Shown: positions 34,480 through 45,421 of the stretch, piece by piece | How positions within the stretch are numbered: the stretch's first letter is position 1 | Layout: every line of letters begins with the position of its first letter | The notes under the pieces: generated by a model | What the model saw: the letters and a program-made list of their open reading frames with translations, nothing else | The model's database searches: none | Told to the model about the DNA's origin: nothing | NCBI RefSeq assembly: GCF_042477335.2 | Contig: NC_091263.1 | Span: forward strand, 70,612,501 to 70,676,500 | Direction: 5' to 3' | Source of the DNA: Ovis canadensis | Lineage: Eukaryota > Chordata > Mammalia > Artiodactyla > Bovidae | Length of the DNA: 64,000 nucleotides | Position numbers and translations under genes: made by a program

Positions 34480-34740
34480 AGAGTCAGCAAGTCTACGGAG
34501 AAAGTGGATCTGTGGTTGCCAGAAACTGGAGGGAGAGGAACGGGAGTGATGGCTAAAGGGGAGGGGGTTATTCTGGGGATGATGGAAACATCCTGGAATT
34601 TAATAGGAGTGGTGGTTACACAACATGGTGAACTTATAAATGCTTCTTAAGTGAACACTTTAAAAGGAGCAAATGGTAGATGTTATATTATGTGTGGTAG
34701 ATTTTATATTATGTATTTTTACCATGCACACAAAAAAATG
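34480..34740 (+). repeat. old L1 3' UTR fragment
   Basis: 'ggatctgtggttgccagaaa', 'ggatgatggaaacatcctgg' and 'gaacactttaaaaggagcaa' match the same L1 3' end as the copy at 34143-34345. The two form a direct repeat. Confidence 0.75.
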
Positions 34741-34837
34741 TTTAGGGTCAAAGACAGAGAGGGCAGAGTATTAGAAGAAGATTAGACCGCCTGTAACACA
34801 CCTGCTCTTCAAATGCGATGCGTGTCTCAAAGTAAAA

Positions 34838-35032
34838 GTGTCAATCACTCACTTGTGTGTGACTCTCTGCGCCCCCATGGACTGTGGCCCGCCAGCCTCC
34901 TCTGTCCATGGGATTTCCCAGGCAGGAGTGGGCAGCCATCCCGTCCTCCAGGGGATCTTCCCAACCCAGGGATCAAGCCCGGGTCTTCTGGATCACAGGC
35001 AGATTCTTTATCGTCTGAGCCACCAGCATTTC
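34838..35032 (-). repeat. Bov-tA SINE
   Basis: Reverse copy ('ctctgtccatgggatttccc', 'ggggatcttcccaacccagg', 'tttatcgtctgagccacca'), with small internal deletions. Confidence 0.9.
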
Positions 35033-35257
35033 TCAAGTCCACCATTTGGAGGTGGTGTGCTTGCTTGGCTTCTTGGGAAATGTTTCTCGGGCTCAGGATG
35101 GTCTCAGTAGATGGACGAGCACGGATGTTACGTCTGTGGTTACTGCTTCGGAAGCTGCTCTGACAGGTCCCAGGGCCACGTGACCTATCTTCTGTGGCAG
35201 AAGCCTCACTGCCAGATCCACCTTATACAGCTACACTACCAGGCCATTTATGAGAAT

Positions 35258-35326
35258 AATAGCGGGCTACACAGTCCATGGAGTCACCCAAGAGTCGGAC
35301 ACAACTGACCAACTCAACAATAACAG
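35258..35326 (+). repeat. Bov-tA / BovB tail fragment
   Basis: 'gcgggctacacagtccatgg' followed by 'agagtcggacacaactgacc' is the shared Bov-tA/BovB 3' end, about 70 bp. Confidence 0.8.
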
Positions 35327-36104
35327 CGGTAATGAGGAAGGCTAATGGCACTCTTGTTTAATCCATGGCAAAAGAGAATATTTTAACTTTTTCTCATCCC
35401 GGTTGGGAGATATTTCTAAAAACCCTGAGAAAACTCAGACTCACACCAGGACCTTCAGTGCTTTGTTCCTTGTGGTTTTCACTGCCTTTCTCTGGAGCTC
35501 TGGTGGTTTCCTATGAAAGCATCCTGAAATAAACCAGTCTTGGTGCTGTAATACAGGAGACATGTATTACAGAAGCCTCAAGGAATCAAGGGAATGTCTA
35601 GATCATTTGCCCAGATGCCCCCTTTTCCATGACCCAGAAGTCTGTTTACATTTTAGTGTTTTTCCCAAGGTCCTTCTGGAATGGGGTGTATCTGTTGTGT
35701 GTCCATTCTCTAGCTTAGCTTCAGTCTCAAGTTGCCTTGCTGTCACCTCAGATCCCAGGAAACCAGCACCCACTGAAACCAAGGTCACATAATCCGGGCT
35801 CCTACCACTGCTGAACTTGGGAGGGTATCTGATCACGGCTAAGGAAATAGGTCCTGTCCTCTTGAGCTTTATGGTCGATTTCATACGAACCCGTGGGTGC
35901 AGGTTATGAGAGGAGACGCTGGGCCAGGTGTTGGGCACAGTGTCTGTTCCCTTCACAGATCAGCTCTCAAGAAGACAGTGCAGGGAGCCCTTTTGCCTGA
36001 TGTTGGGGAGTTACTTAGCTTGAGAAGCACCTGGTAATATGTCCAGAGGAGGTTCACTCCATTGTTCTGTGAGAAAGGTGGAAATAACTCAGATCTCTCC
36101 AGTA

Positions 36105-36290
36105 GGGAGCTGGCTGAATAAACTGTGACCTAGCCACGCTGTAAATGCTAGGTAGCCATTAAGAAGAACCAGGTGGGCCTCCATGCATTGAGGTGGAGAA
36201 TCACTAGGGCCCTCTGTCAAGTGAGAAACACGTTGTGGACCAGTCCCATGGTGTGATACTATTTGCATGAAGGTAGAAAAATTTTAAATA
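36105..36290 (+). repeat. old L1-like 3' sequence
   Basis: 'gctaggtagccattaagaag' and 'gtgtgatactatttgcatga' resemble the common L1M 3' wording (a Cys/Ala-poor, A-rich untranslated stretch). Family assignment is uncertain. Confidence 0.45.
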
Positions 36291-36789
36291 ATTCCATGCA
36301 TTTCCCTAAGGACTTCTGTGTGTAGACTTAAACACGGGTGAAAGGGTGAACACACCAGACTGGCAGAGTCACTCCAAGGGCAGGGACCGGGATTGAGGAA
36401 AATACCAAGGGAGCCTGTATGTCCTGTTACGGTGAGCAAGTGCGTGTGTCCTGTGCCACTCGAATTAGTAATTGTTACACGGGGGAAGAAAAGAGAGACG
36501 CAGTCGTGGGTTTGAGGTCTTGTCATTAGAATGTTCAAGACCAGATCTGACTGTGGCTGAATGCAGCGGAGCGCAGCAGAGGGGAATCAAGTTGCTTGAA
36601 TGGTAATCAAAAAGTAAGTATTAGTTGCTTGAATCGTGAGTTGTGCCGTGGCCCCTCACACTCAAGACTCGTGCACGTTTCAGATCTCTGACGTAGCTCG
36701 GGATGCGTCTGGCCGCCCCGCGGGGCCTGCCAGCTGCTCCGGGCGCCATGAGCGTCCCAAGGCTTACCTCTCCCCTCTCTGGCCCACAG

Positions 36790-37104
36790 GAGGCCCTGGA
36801 GGCGTGCCAGACCCGCATCTCCAAGATGGAGCTGCAGCAGCAGCAGCAGCAGGTGGTTCAGCTGGAGGGGCTGGAGAACGCCACTGCCCGGAACCTGCTG
36901 GGCAAGCTCATCAACATCCTCCTGGCGGTCATGGCGGTCCTTTTGGTCTTCGTGTCCACGGTCGCCAACTGCGTGGTCCCGCTCATGAAGACTCGCAGCA
37001 GGACGTTCAGCACGTTGCTCCTCGTGGTGTTCGTCGCCTTTCTCTGGAAGCACTGGGACGCCCTCCTGGGCTACGTGCAGCGCTTCTTCTCCTCACCCAG
37101 ATGA
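36790..37104 (+). CDS. TMCC1: TMCC1 last coding exon (membrane segments and stop)
   Basis: This terminal coding exon gives 104 residues and a TGA at 37102-37104. It begins [15 protein letters not shown] (end of the coiled coil), then six Gln, then a short linker. Hydrophobic segment 1 is at exon residues ~36-58 ([20 protein letters not shown] core), and segment 2 at ~73-87 and beyond ([14 protein letters not shown] core). A basic TRSRT loop lies between, and the tail ends RFFSSPR. Two closely spaced C-terminal membrane helices are the family signature. They anchor TMCC1 in the ER with the coiled coils facing the cytosol. Acceptor AG is at 36788-36789, phase 0. Together the three exons give 461 residues, roughly 70% of the mammalian protein. 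Confidence 0.97.
   Translation, partial: EALEACQTRISKMELQQQQQQVVQLEGLENATARNLLGKLINILLAVMAVLLVFVSTVANCVVPLMKTRSRTFSTLLLVVFVAFLWKHWDALLGYVQRFFSSPR
36835..36852 (+). repeat. TMCC1: (CAG)6 coding repeat
   Basis: Six uninterrupted CAG codons encode a short polyglutamine just before the membrane segments. Length variation here would be in frame. Confidence 0.95.
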
Positions 37105-38045
37105 TGCTGCCGGCGCCCGGAACGCAGTGCTCCCCTCCCCTCCGGCGAGTGCATGCGGCGAGGACGTAGACTGCCACTTCCCTCCTCTGGAGTTTTCTAC
37201 AGCAACAAGAGTTGAGTGAATCTGTTTACATTTAGAATAATGTTTTTTTTTCTTCTTCTTCTTCTTCCTCAAAAGACGCAATTGCAATAGTATTTTTTAG
37301 ATTTTATCCAAGAAGTTTTTTGGGCAACAATCTTGGATCACTTTTATGTAGCATGATTTTCCTTGGGATGCAAATCTGAAAACAGTCCTTTTACATGAAC
37401 CAACCCTCTGGAGCACACTGAAGGGCATTCTAAATTGTGGCTTGAAGGACTGCACTAAAACCCACTAAAAAGACGCGTGAACACCTGACTAGGGAAACCA
37501 GTTGAACCTAACACCCTGCCTTGTCTGGGCGCACCGCCTCTCCCCGTCCCAGACTAACTTTACTGTGAAGCCCTACCACATTCCATGTCTGAGTTTCTGC
37601 GCTCGGGGTGGATTTTCCTTGTCTGTGGAAGAACACGTGGATCTCCCTGGCTTTCTCACCCAAGTTGGCCACTCACGCTAACCCTGGAAGTATGATCAGT
37701 TTGGAGCCTGGTCCCGTAACCTTTGCTAGGATACAAAAAAGGACATCACACCCCAAGGATCACTGCACAGTCCTACTACAGTATTTTGAAGTAGCCCTCT
37801 AACTGCTTAATTTTAAACAAATCCCATGGCCGCACTTTTAAGGTTTTTTTTAAAAAAAAGATGTGTATGGTCACCAACTTATAAAAACAAACAAAAAAAT
37901 CCGAACAGCATACTTGAAGAATGTAATACTCAAACTCTCAGTGCTTCCTTATGGTTTCTAATAGGATTTTTTATTATTGTTATTATTATTATTGGGTTTT
38001 TTTGGAAAGGGTTGGGAGGGTCTTTTTTTTTTCTTCCTTCTTTGA

Positions 38046-38051
38046 AATAAA
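38046..38051 (+). terminator. TMCC1: proximal poly(A) signal of TMCC1
   Basis: AATAAA is followed by a GT/T-rich stretch (gtgctgttttt), so cleavage is expected near 38066-38070. Confidence 0.65.
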
Positions 38052-39249
38052 GAAGTGCTGTTTTTAAATGAAGAGATGTGTGGATATTTAAGTGTGCTGC
38101 CCCTCTTGTCCTGAAACAGTTTGAGGAGAGAACTTGCTGTGAATGCCGCTCTCTGATGCCCTCGTCCTGAGACACAGCTTCAGCTCCCCCTGGCTGCTGC
38201 TGCTGCTTTCTGATGTCCTGCCACTCCACACCTCCCCCAATGGGCTTGGCTTGGTTGGAGAGGAGAGGGGTGCTCAGGGAGAGGGGGGCTGTCTCCGCAA
38301 ACCAGCGTGACAGGGTAGAGACGCTTCTGCCCCGAGACTTAGGTTCACCCAGTGACTTTGGGCTGGGGTTGTCTCTAGGAAAATCTGAGACTGCACTACG
38401 AGAGTCATAAATAATTCCTCGTGCTTTCTTAATTTATTTCTTAACACCCCCTAACTACCGAGACCAAAGTGACGTGAAATCTTGTGTCTGTATTTTGGCC
38501 CCAGCCCGCCTTCATTTCACAGCTTTATTCTGTCTGCCTGAGAGAATCAACTGAGGATGATTCTCCCTAGAGAGCGGGAAAGGAAACGTCAGGTTAGAAG
38601 GACCCAAGTTTGGGGTGTAACATGTCGTCAGCCTCCTCTTCATCAAGACAGACGTATTAGCTGTGCTCCTTGAACCTTTATATAGAGAGTTTAGAAAGAC
38701 AGGCTGAGCCTCTATCCCTGTCTTATCACCAGTTCTACCATCTTGGTGGAACTTGGACTTTTCGAGCCTGTCTTGAAAGCGTGGTCAGGCTTTTCGTGTT
38801 CATAGTATTGAATCACAGATGCTGGTCCCTCTTGGCCTCTGTCCTGTGCAGCCAGGCAGTGAGCAAGGGGCAGACGTCCTCTGCCCTGGAAAGAGACGCA
38901 CAGCACGCTCTGCCCATCCTCCCTGTGCTGGGGGACGCTTCCAGCCCCAGATTAGCCTCGCCTGTCCATGCGAGACGACGACTTGCACGCCAGCTCCCGC
39001 CTTCCGTGGCCTTCCCAGAGTCAGCGTGCGGTTTCCGTCGTCGTCTCGACATTCTAACTCAGGTACCCCAGTCTTCACCCCATCCTCCAGCCCCAGATGG
39101 TGACAGCATACCCGTCAGCTCTGCGAGCCTCTCAGAATCACCGCCCAGAACAAGGACCATGGGGCTGAACTTTCTTTTAAAATAATTGGAACCAGTTTAC
39201 GTCCTGGCCCAAGACAAATTGTTCCCAAGCCCGTGTATCTAAGAATGTT

Positions 39250-39362
39250 GGGACTTCCCCAGCAGTCAAGTGATTAAGATTCCGCGCTTCCAATGAAGGG
39301 GGCATGGGTTCAATCCCTGGTCGGGGAACTAAGATCCCTCATGCTGTGCAGCATGGCCAAAT
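39250..39362 (+). repeat. CHR-type SINE inside the TMCC1 3' UTR
   Basis: 'gacttccccagcagtcaagt', 'gattccgcgcttccaatgaa' and 'ggtcggggaactaagatccc' are the tRNA-like part of a CHR SINE, sense to the gene. Long-form transcripts should carry it. Confidence 0.9.
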
Positions 39363-40891
39363 GATAAAAATACAAATGATAAAGTGTTAACTCTGTCTAA
39401 ATATATTGCAGTGACTTTAGGTAGAAGTGTCAGAGGACACCACGACCTGGTCAGACCAGCGCGGCGTCTCCTAACTGTCTGCTTTAGGTTAACCTCTCAG
39501 AGAGGGGAAGAGCGCCCCATGAAGTTATTGGAAACAACTCTAGCCACAATCCTCCAGTTTTTCTAAGAACTTTTGAGTCCCCTGAACTGTGGAGAGGCTA
39601 CAAAGTTTGGAGGGCACCGGAATTCACTAGCTAGATGGATTAAAATTATTCCTTTTTTTTTTTTTGGCTTTGGGACAGTTTCTATCAAAGGAAGGTTTGC
39701 ACCTCCAGAAGCTCCCTGAGCTCCCAGCCAAACAGGCCCCCGCTAACTGTCCATCCTCTTCATCTGTCCCAGGAAGGACCTCCTCCAGGCCAGGTCAGGC
39801 CCAGTAATGGCTTTCTAGCTCTCCTGTCCTGTGATCATTCCCCAGGCCCAGCAGTTGTCTGCACCTAATGCTGTTTGTAACCATGCATCCGTTTTCTCGC
39901 CTGCCCATCCCTGTTGCCTCTGAATTTCTTTGCATTGTGGCTGTCCCTGAGTTGTCTTATCTGTTCAGAGCTCTCCTGTAACCTCGCTCTCATGGTTTAA
40001 CAGTTCTGTGGGTGGAAACATCTCCTCGCTTTAACACTTATTCTCTTCTAAAGACTGCGTGCATTCCCTGTGAAATGAAGCATTCCTGGATGAATGGTTA
40101 GTGCTGTGTGTGAGGCTGATGGCAGCCTGGGTGACTGTTCAGGTTGTAGAGTCTCACTAACATTTTACCTTTTACATGATCGTTGAACGGCACTTCTGTC
40201 TGCTCCAATCTCAGTTCTTTGGAAAGATACTCAGTGCACCCTAGCAAAGAAGGCTTTCTATTCCACCCGCTCCTGAAGAAGCAAAAGTAAGGTTACATTT
40301 TATACTTCACTGACTGGGTGGGGTCTTCCCTATCCCCTGAGCCGGTTCCACTCAACTAAGGTAAAAATTTGCTTCCAGGAAAAACTGGGATCAAGCCTTC
40401 CTTGCTAGCCATGTCTTGATAATGAGCATAATATTCACGTGGTCTTTGCTGCATTTGGTTTTGTTTAGTGAGTTCCAGCAAGGAGCTGCCTTTCAGCTTC
40501 GGAAAATATGCATCCCAAACAAAGCCAAATATGATTAAAAAAAAAAAAAAAAAACCAATACAGGTCGGATTACGGTTCCCACCCCCACATGTAGCTGGGG
40601 ATTTTGAATGTGGCTCTAAGAGTTACCATTGCTGTCTGTGTGCTGTGTATGCTGGGTGATGCCCTCAGTAGGAGTGATTACTAGACTGTAAGCGTGTTTT
40701 ATCAAAGTGTGTAAGAGTAAAAACTCACTTGCACGAATTGAAAAGTACAGAAATGACACTTGTGAACGTGTGAACATTACCACTGTAGTTGATAGATCTT
40801 AAGCTGCTAATTGTTGAGAGAGAATTACATTTATGTTGTGTCTGGTTGCTGCCAGTTCTCAGCAGCACTTTTACTGTACATACGAATTTGA

Positions 40892-40897
40892 AATAAA
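40892..40897 (+). terminator. TMCC1: distal poly(A) signal of TMCC1
   Basis: AATAAA is followed by cleavage-site context and a downstream G/T-rich stretch (ggtggttggattcgggtttg). This is the probable end of the long form, near 40912. Confidence 0.7.
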
Positions 40898-41015
40898 GAC
40901 CTCAGCTATTAACGAGGTGGTTGGATTCGGGTTTGTTTTGCTCTTCGTTTTTGCATATTCAGTTCCAGTGACAAGTTTGTCAGTCTGAAAACTTTCCACT
41001 AGTTTGTGCATTAGA

Positions 41016-41075
41016 AACTCTGTGTGTGAGTGTGTGTGTGTGTGAGAGAGAGAGAGAGTGTGTGTGAGTGTGTTT
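41016..41075. repeat. GT/GA microsatellite
   Basis: A mixed tract of (GT)n and (GA)n with interruptions, just past the distal poly(A) site. Confidence 0.93.
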
Positions 41076-41179
41076 AGCCAGTATCTCAAGACCATAACTG
41101 ATAAACTTGCAGCTGTGCAGACTTCATTTCAGACTGGCACTTTGCCACAGTTCCTTTACACTGGTAGGTAAGACTGCCT

Positions 41180-41401
41180 CCTGAGGGCTTCCCAGGTAGC
41201 TCAGTGGTAAAGACTCCACCTGCCAATGCAGGAACCACAGGAGGCGTGGGCTTGATTCCTGGGTTGGGAAGATCCCCTGGAGGAGGACATGCCAACCCAC
41301 GCCAGTGTTCTTGCCTGGAGAATCCCACGGACGGAGGAGCCTGGCGGGCTACAGTCCATGGGGTCGCAGAGAGTCAGACGCGACTGAACACACAGGCACA
41401 C
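41180..41401 (+). mobile_element. Bov-tA SINE with perfect TSD
   Basis: Full-length copy ('gggcttcccaggtagctcag' to 'cagacgcgactgaacacaca') between perfect 10-bp repeats aagactgcct at 41170-41179 and 41402-41411. Confidence 0.94.
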
Positions 41402-41929
41402 AAGACTGCCTTTTCGTTCTTAGGAGGGAGTCCTCTAGAGGCAGGACCTTCCAAATTCAGCACCTGATGACCCGAAATAGGTATAATCATCCATGTCCAT
41501 TTTGTTAATAAGCAGATGTTACGATGGGACTAAAAACTCGCTTAGTAAAACATGTACCATTTGAAGTTCTGCATTCATGCAAGGAGTTATCTTGTAGCCT
41601 GTCTCCATCTGTGGTTATGGTATTGATGTAATAGTTTCTGTGATGGGTTTTTTTTTTTTTTAATGATATCTGGGAGGCCTCTGGACACGGAGAAGCTCTG
41701 ATCTCGCCTTCGACAGGGCACCAAACGGGGTCCTCCTGATTTTGATCCTTCACACCCCTCCCATCTGAATGTCAAGATGTGTAGGTCACTCTTCTGGCTT
41801 GCTAGCTCTGTGCCTCCCCTCCCATCTATCAGCTAGAGTATCTCACCCACCTTGATCCTGCCTGGCGGATGATATGAAAGGAAGAGACGCCTCTTACGAA
41901 GACTTTTTAAATTGCTGTGAGAATGCCCT

Positions 41930-42149
41930 TGCTGCTGCTAAGTCACTTAGTAGTGTCTGACTCTCTGTGACCCTGTGGACTGTAGCCTGCCAGGCTCCTC
42001 TGTCCCTGGGATTCTCCAGGCAAGAATACTGGAGTGGGTTTCCATCCCCTCCTTCAGGGTATCTTCCCAACCCAGGGATCGAACCCACGTCTCTGTGTCT
42101 CCTGCATTGGCAGACGGGTTCTTTACCACTAGCGCCCCCTGGGAAGCCC
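41930..42149 (-). repeat. Bov-tA SINE
   Basis: Reverse full copy ('gtgtctgactctctgtgacc' to 'agcgccccctgggaagcccc'), inverted relative to the copy 530 bp to its left. Confidence 0.93.
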
Positions 42150-42587
42150 CTTAAGCTGCTTGAAATATGGACCAGCCTGCTATGTGCAGATGCTAAGCTG
42201 GCCAGTCTCAATGGGCCCTAAGTAAGCTACACCATGAGTGACAAGTCCTAGAGTTTTCACAGTGAACCCTGACAGCAGATGATGGATAATTTCAAAGCCT
42301 GATTTATTATCATCCATTAAAAACATGGGAGTATGGAAGACTAGAAATGGGCTTCCCTCATAAATCTGTGAAGCTGTGGTGTAGAAAACAGACGAGGGAG
42401 GCAGGGAATGGGTGTGTGACCAACTAGAAAGTGTCTACCTTACCTGACAGTCAACTGTGTTATTTTTAAACTATGGGCTAAACTAAACTCCTAGCCGGCT
42501 TGTGACCCCAAATCTCGCTAATGAAGAGCTGCTAACATTCGCTGAGTCTTTATCGAACGCTGGGCTTAAAGGCTTGGTACTTGACAC

Positions 42588-42803
42588 GCATGCACTGTGC
42601 TTAGTCGCTCGGTCGTGTCTGACTCTTTGCGACCCCATGGACTGTCGCCCGCCAGGCTCCTCTGTCCATGGGGATTCTCCAGGCAAGAATACTGGAGTGG
42701 GTTGCCATGCCCTCCTCCAGGGGATCTTCCTGACCCAGGGCTCGAACCTGGGGCTCCTGCAGTGCAAGCAGATTCTTTACCAACAGGGCCACCAGGGAAG
42801 CCC
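42588..42803 (-). repeat. Bov-tA SINE
   Basis: Reverse full copy ('gtcgctcggtcgtgtctgac' to 'ggccaccagggaagccc'). Confidence 0.93.
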
Positions 42804-42915
42804 ACGGGACGCAGAGCTCTCAATTCTTCCCGAGGCTCTTACACAGGCCTTGTCATCCTCACCGTCTAGCTGAGAAGCAAAGCTTGAGCTAAAGCTTGCC
42901 CAGAGTTACACTGTT

Positions 42916-43194
42916 CAGTTCAGTTCAGTTCAGTCCAGTCGCTCAGTTGTGTCCGACTCTGCGACCCCATGAATCACAGCACGCCAGGCCTCACGTCCAT
43001 CGAGTCAGTGATGCCATCCAGCCATCTCATCCTCGGTCGCCCCCTTCTCCGCCTGCCCCCAATCCCTCCCAGCATCAGTCTTTTCCAGTGAGTCAACTCT
43101 TCGCATGAGGTGGCCAGAGTACTGGAGTTTCAGCTTTAGCATCATTCCTTCCAAAGAAATCCCAGGGCTGATCTCCTTCAGAATGGACTGGTTG
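42916..43194 (-). mobile_element. 5'-truncated BovB with perfect TSD
   Basis: A 279-bp reverse BovB 3' end, beginning at the (cagtt)n terminus on the left and ending in 'ttcagaatggactggttg'. Perfect 11-bp repeats gttacactgtt flank it at 42905-42915 and 43195-43205. Confidence 0.93.
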
Positions 43195-43459
43195 GTTACA
43201 CTGTTAGGAAGTGGTAAATGAATGGGGTGGAAAATAGGTCTGTGCAACATATGTAACAAAAGATGAGTGTCCACAAAGGGTTCATGGAAACTGAGAAAAT
43301 CGTCAACCAAGTAGAAAATGGGCGGAGGTTCCCAGGAAAAGGAATGAATCACCAATAAGTATTCAAAAGAAAATGTTCAGCCTCATGGGTAAAGCAGTGC
43401 GTTAAATGGGGGAAAAGGTCCGTGGTGAAACAGAATATTGCCCACTTCTGTGCAAAGTA

Positions 43460-43504
43460 TTGGGTTGACCAGAAAGTCCCGAACAAACTTTTTGGCCAAC
43501 CCAG
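43460..43504. mobile_element. 45-bp mariner remnant with inverted repeats
   Basis: Left end ttgggttgaccagaaagt (43460-43477) and right end actttttggccaacccag (43487-43504) are inverted repeats (15 of 18 pair). Only 9 bp lie between them, and TA dinucleotides flank the unit at 43458-43459 and 43505-43506. The ends match the ruminant Mariner1 terminal sequence. It is an internally deleted copy that could fold into a short hairpin. Confidence 0.82.
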
Positions 43505-43506
43505 TA

Positions 43507-45088
43507 GTTTTGTTTGCATAACTCTATGTATGTAAGTATATAGAAATGAAAACCACATTAAAACTGTTCCCAGTAATGACTTCTGGGAAAGGGAGTGGGA
43601 GGGATGGTGATGAAAAAGGACTTTGATGTTTGATTGCAAAGTATGACTCTCTTAAACGTGAATGTAGCTGTGTATCTTTAAAAAAAATCAAAACTTTTTT
43701 TTTTTTTTAAGTAATAGGTCCATTGAGAAGCAGGAAAGAGTTGACAGTGTTTCCTCATGCCAGATTGTAATTTAGGTTTGCCTTAGAAGGAGATCCGAGC
43801 TAAGTTTGGACCACCCATTGGGTTTCTTCCCAGCCTGGATTTCTGGGTGTGGTGGTCAGATGGATGTCCCCCTCGGGGACGGGGGGTGCCTGGGCCAGGG
43901 GTACGTGGGGCGGTGGGCTTGCGGCAGCTGCTGCCACCTTGAGTTATCCTCCAGCCTTTGGGAGCCACTCCGCGCACCAGGCCGGGCAGTGGAGGTGTGC
44001 CCTCGGTCAAGGGGGTGGAGCCTGTGTTGTAACAGAGCCAGGAGCCACGTGTGGGGGCGGAGAGGAGGCAGCTGTTCTGAGCCAGCAGTTGGGAAAGGCT
44101 GGAGGAGGAGGCGTGGTGTCTGGGCTGAGAGAGGATGGGTTTCTGGTGGGTGGAGATGAGTGAGGGGGGCCTTGCATGCTGAAGGAACAGTACTGTCAAA
44201 CACCACCCCAGTGACAAAGGCCCAGGCGAGTGGTTTCAGCAGTGGTTGAGAGCCTCGGTCGGCTGCAAGCATGCTGGAAGAGCGTGTGAACCAGAGACAA
44301 AGTTAACAGCAGTTCTGAAAGATTCTGAATGCCCTGCTGAAGGTTTACCCTGTGGCTGCAGGAAGCTGTCAGGGTGCAGTGACCCACCCTGTGTTTAAAG
44401 GCAACTGTAGCCCTTTCGCAATGAACCAGTAGCCTCTTTGTCATGGCATTTGGCTGGCTGAGAAACGCTGTCCAAGGTATTTGGTCATTTGCCTTTTTGA
44501 TCCTATAATGGAAGAAGCTCAAGTTTTGCTTTGATCTGCTAGGTAAGGGTATGGTGAGAGCATAGGAAGCTCAGAGTTCAGTTCATATACGTAAATGGGA
44601 GTCACTTCTGGCCTGAGAACCCTTAAAGGGATCGTCTACATCAGGAGTCCTTAACAGCTTATTTAGGTTCTGCATTAAAGAATGCTTAAAAATGTCCAAA
44701 GGAATATTCGTTTGGAAGACTCATTTCAGTAGCTGTTGAGACAGTTAAAAGGTACAGCAAACCACGAAGAAAATCCATTATAATAACTGCTATACCTTAG
44801 AGGTGTAAGGATGAGATTAAATAATTGCTCAGTACCTCTCCCAGCCCCACAAATGGTCTCGATTCTTCATGCTATTATTAATAGACTGAGGACTTTTTGA
44901 GGACACGGACCTCTCTCACTCATCTGGATCCCTTCAGATTATGTGCCGTCTCTCGTTCTTATCTGATGAAGGAACCAGTAGCCAGAATCTGGGCTCTCTG
45001 TTGCCAGCTCTAGATCGTAAGTTGGCTTGGGGGGTAAAAAAAAAAAATCAGTATGTGTCAACAATACTGTGATCATGGGAACAGCAAG
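43507..45088. other. intergenic sequence, nothing recognised
   Basis: Includes a T-run at about 43696-43710 and a GC-rich stretch at 43840-44165. No gene recognised; the open frames on both strands in the GC-rich part overlap and look incidental. Confidence 0.45.
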
Positions 45089-45168
45089 AGAGAGCGTCCC
45101 GTCCACAGAGAGCGTCCGGTCCACAGAGAGCGTCCCGTCCACAGAGAGCATCCCATCCACAGAGAGCA
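45089..45168. repeat. 18-bp minisatellite
   Basis: About 4.4 tandem copies of an 18-bp unit, gagagcgtcccgtccaca, with 0-3 changes per copy. There are no spacers. On the - strand it reads as a repeated six-residue open frame, which is a consequence of the 18-bp period. Confidence 0.93.
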
Positions 45169-45234
45169 GAAACTAGCAGATGGACGTGAGTACACGGCCC
45201 AGGGGCTGACGACAGACTCCACTGGGGACTCTTT

Positions 45235-45421
45235 TCATATATTTGTTTATTATATATTTGGCTGCCTGGGATCGTTGGCTGTGGTGAGCTTCTCTCTAGC
45301 TGTGGCGCAGGGGCTTAGTTGCCCCCGAGGCACGTGGGATCTTACTTCCCTGACCAGGGATCGAACTGGTGTCCCCTGCATTGGAAGGCAGAGTCTTAAC
45401 CACTGGACCACCAGGGAAGCC
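45235..45421 (-). repeat. CHR-type SINE, long form
   Basis: Reverse copy with the body ('gtggcgcaggggcttagttg') and head ('ccctgaccagggatcgaact', 'actggaccaccagggaagcc'). Confidence 0.88.

Larger units (their letters stand above)
34112..36789 (+). other. TMCC1: TMCC1 last intron (2.7 kb)
   Basis: It lies between gtcagc at 34112 and the acceptor ggcccacag (AG at 36788-36789). It contains two L1 3' pieces, a reverse Bov-tA and an old L1-like stretch. No extra exon was recognised; 35330-36100 holds nothing I can name. Confidence 0.92.
37105..40912 (+). other. TMCC1: TMCC1 3' UTR (proximal and distal forms)
   Basis: Non-coding sequence follows the TGA and holds two AATAAA signals, at 38046 and 40892, predicting 3' UTRs of about 1 kb and 3.8 kb. 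It includes a (TTC)n tract near 37252-37270, a TTA-rich tract near 37972-37994, a T-run near 38021 and a CHR SINE at 39250-39362. I see no AU-rich (ATTTA) cluster. The extent rests on the signals and not on transcript data. Confidence 0.75.

Noticed and set aside
40520-40556. A-run at about 40536-40554 that might mark a retroposed gene tail
   Set aside because: No mRNA-like sequence or AATAAA precedes it; it is inside the predicted TMCC1 3' UTR.
43005-43355. 116-codon open frame on the - strand
   Set aside because: Most of it is the 3' coding end of the truncated BovB at 42916-43194, a fragment without start or function.
45089-45168. Regular short repeats that could suggest a CRISPR array
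   Set aside because: The units abut each other without unique spacers and the host is a mammal; this is a minisatellite.
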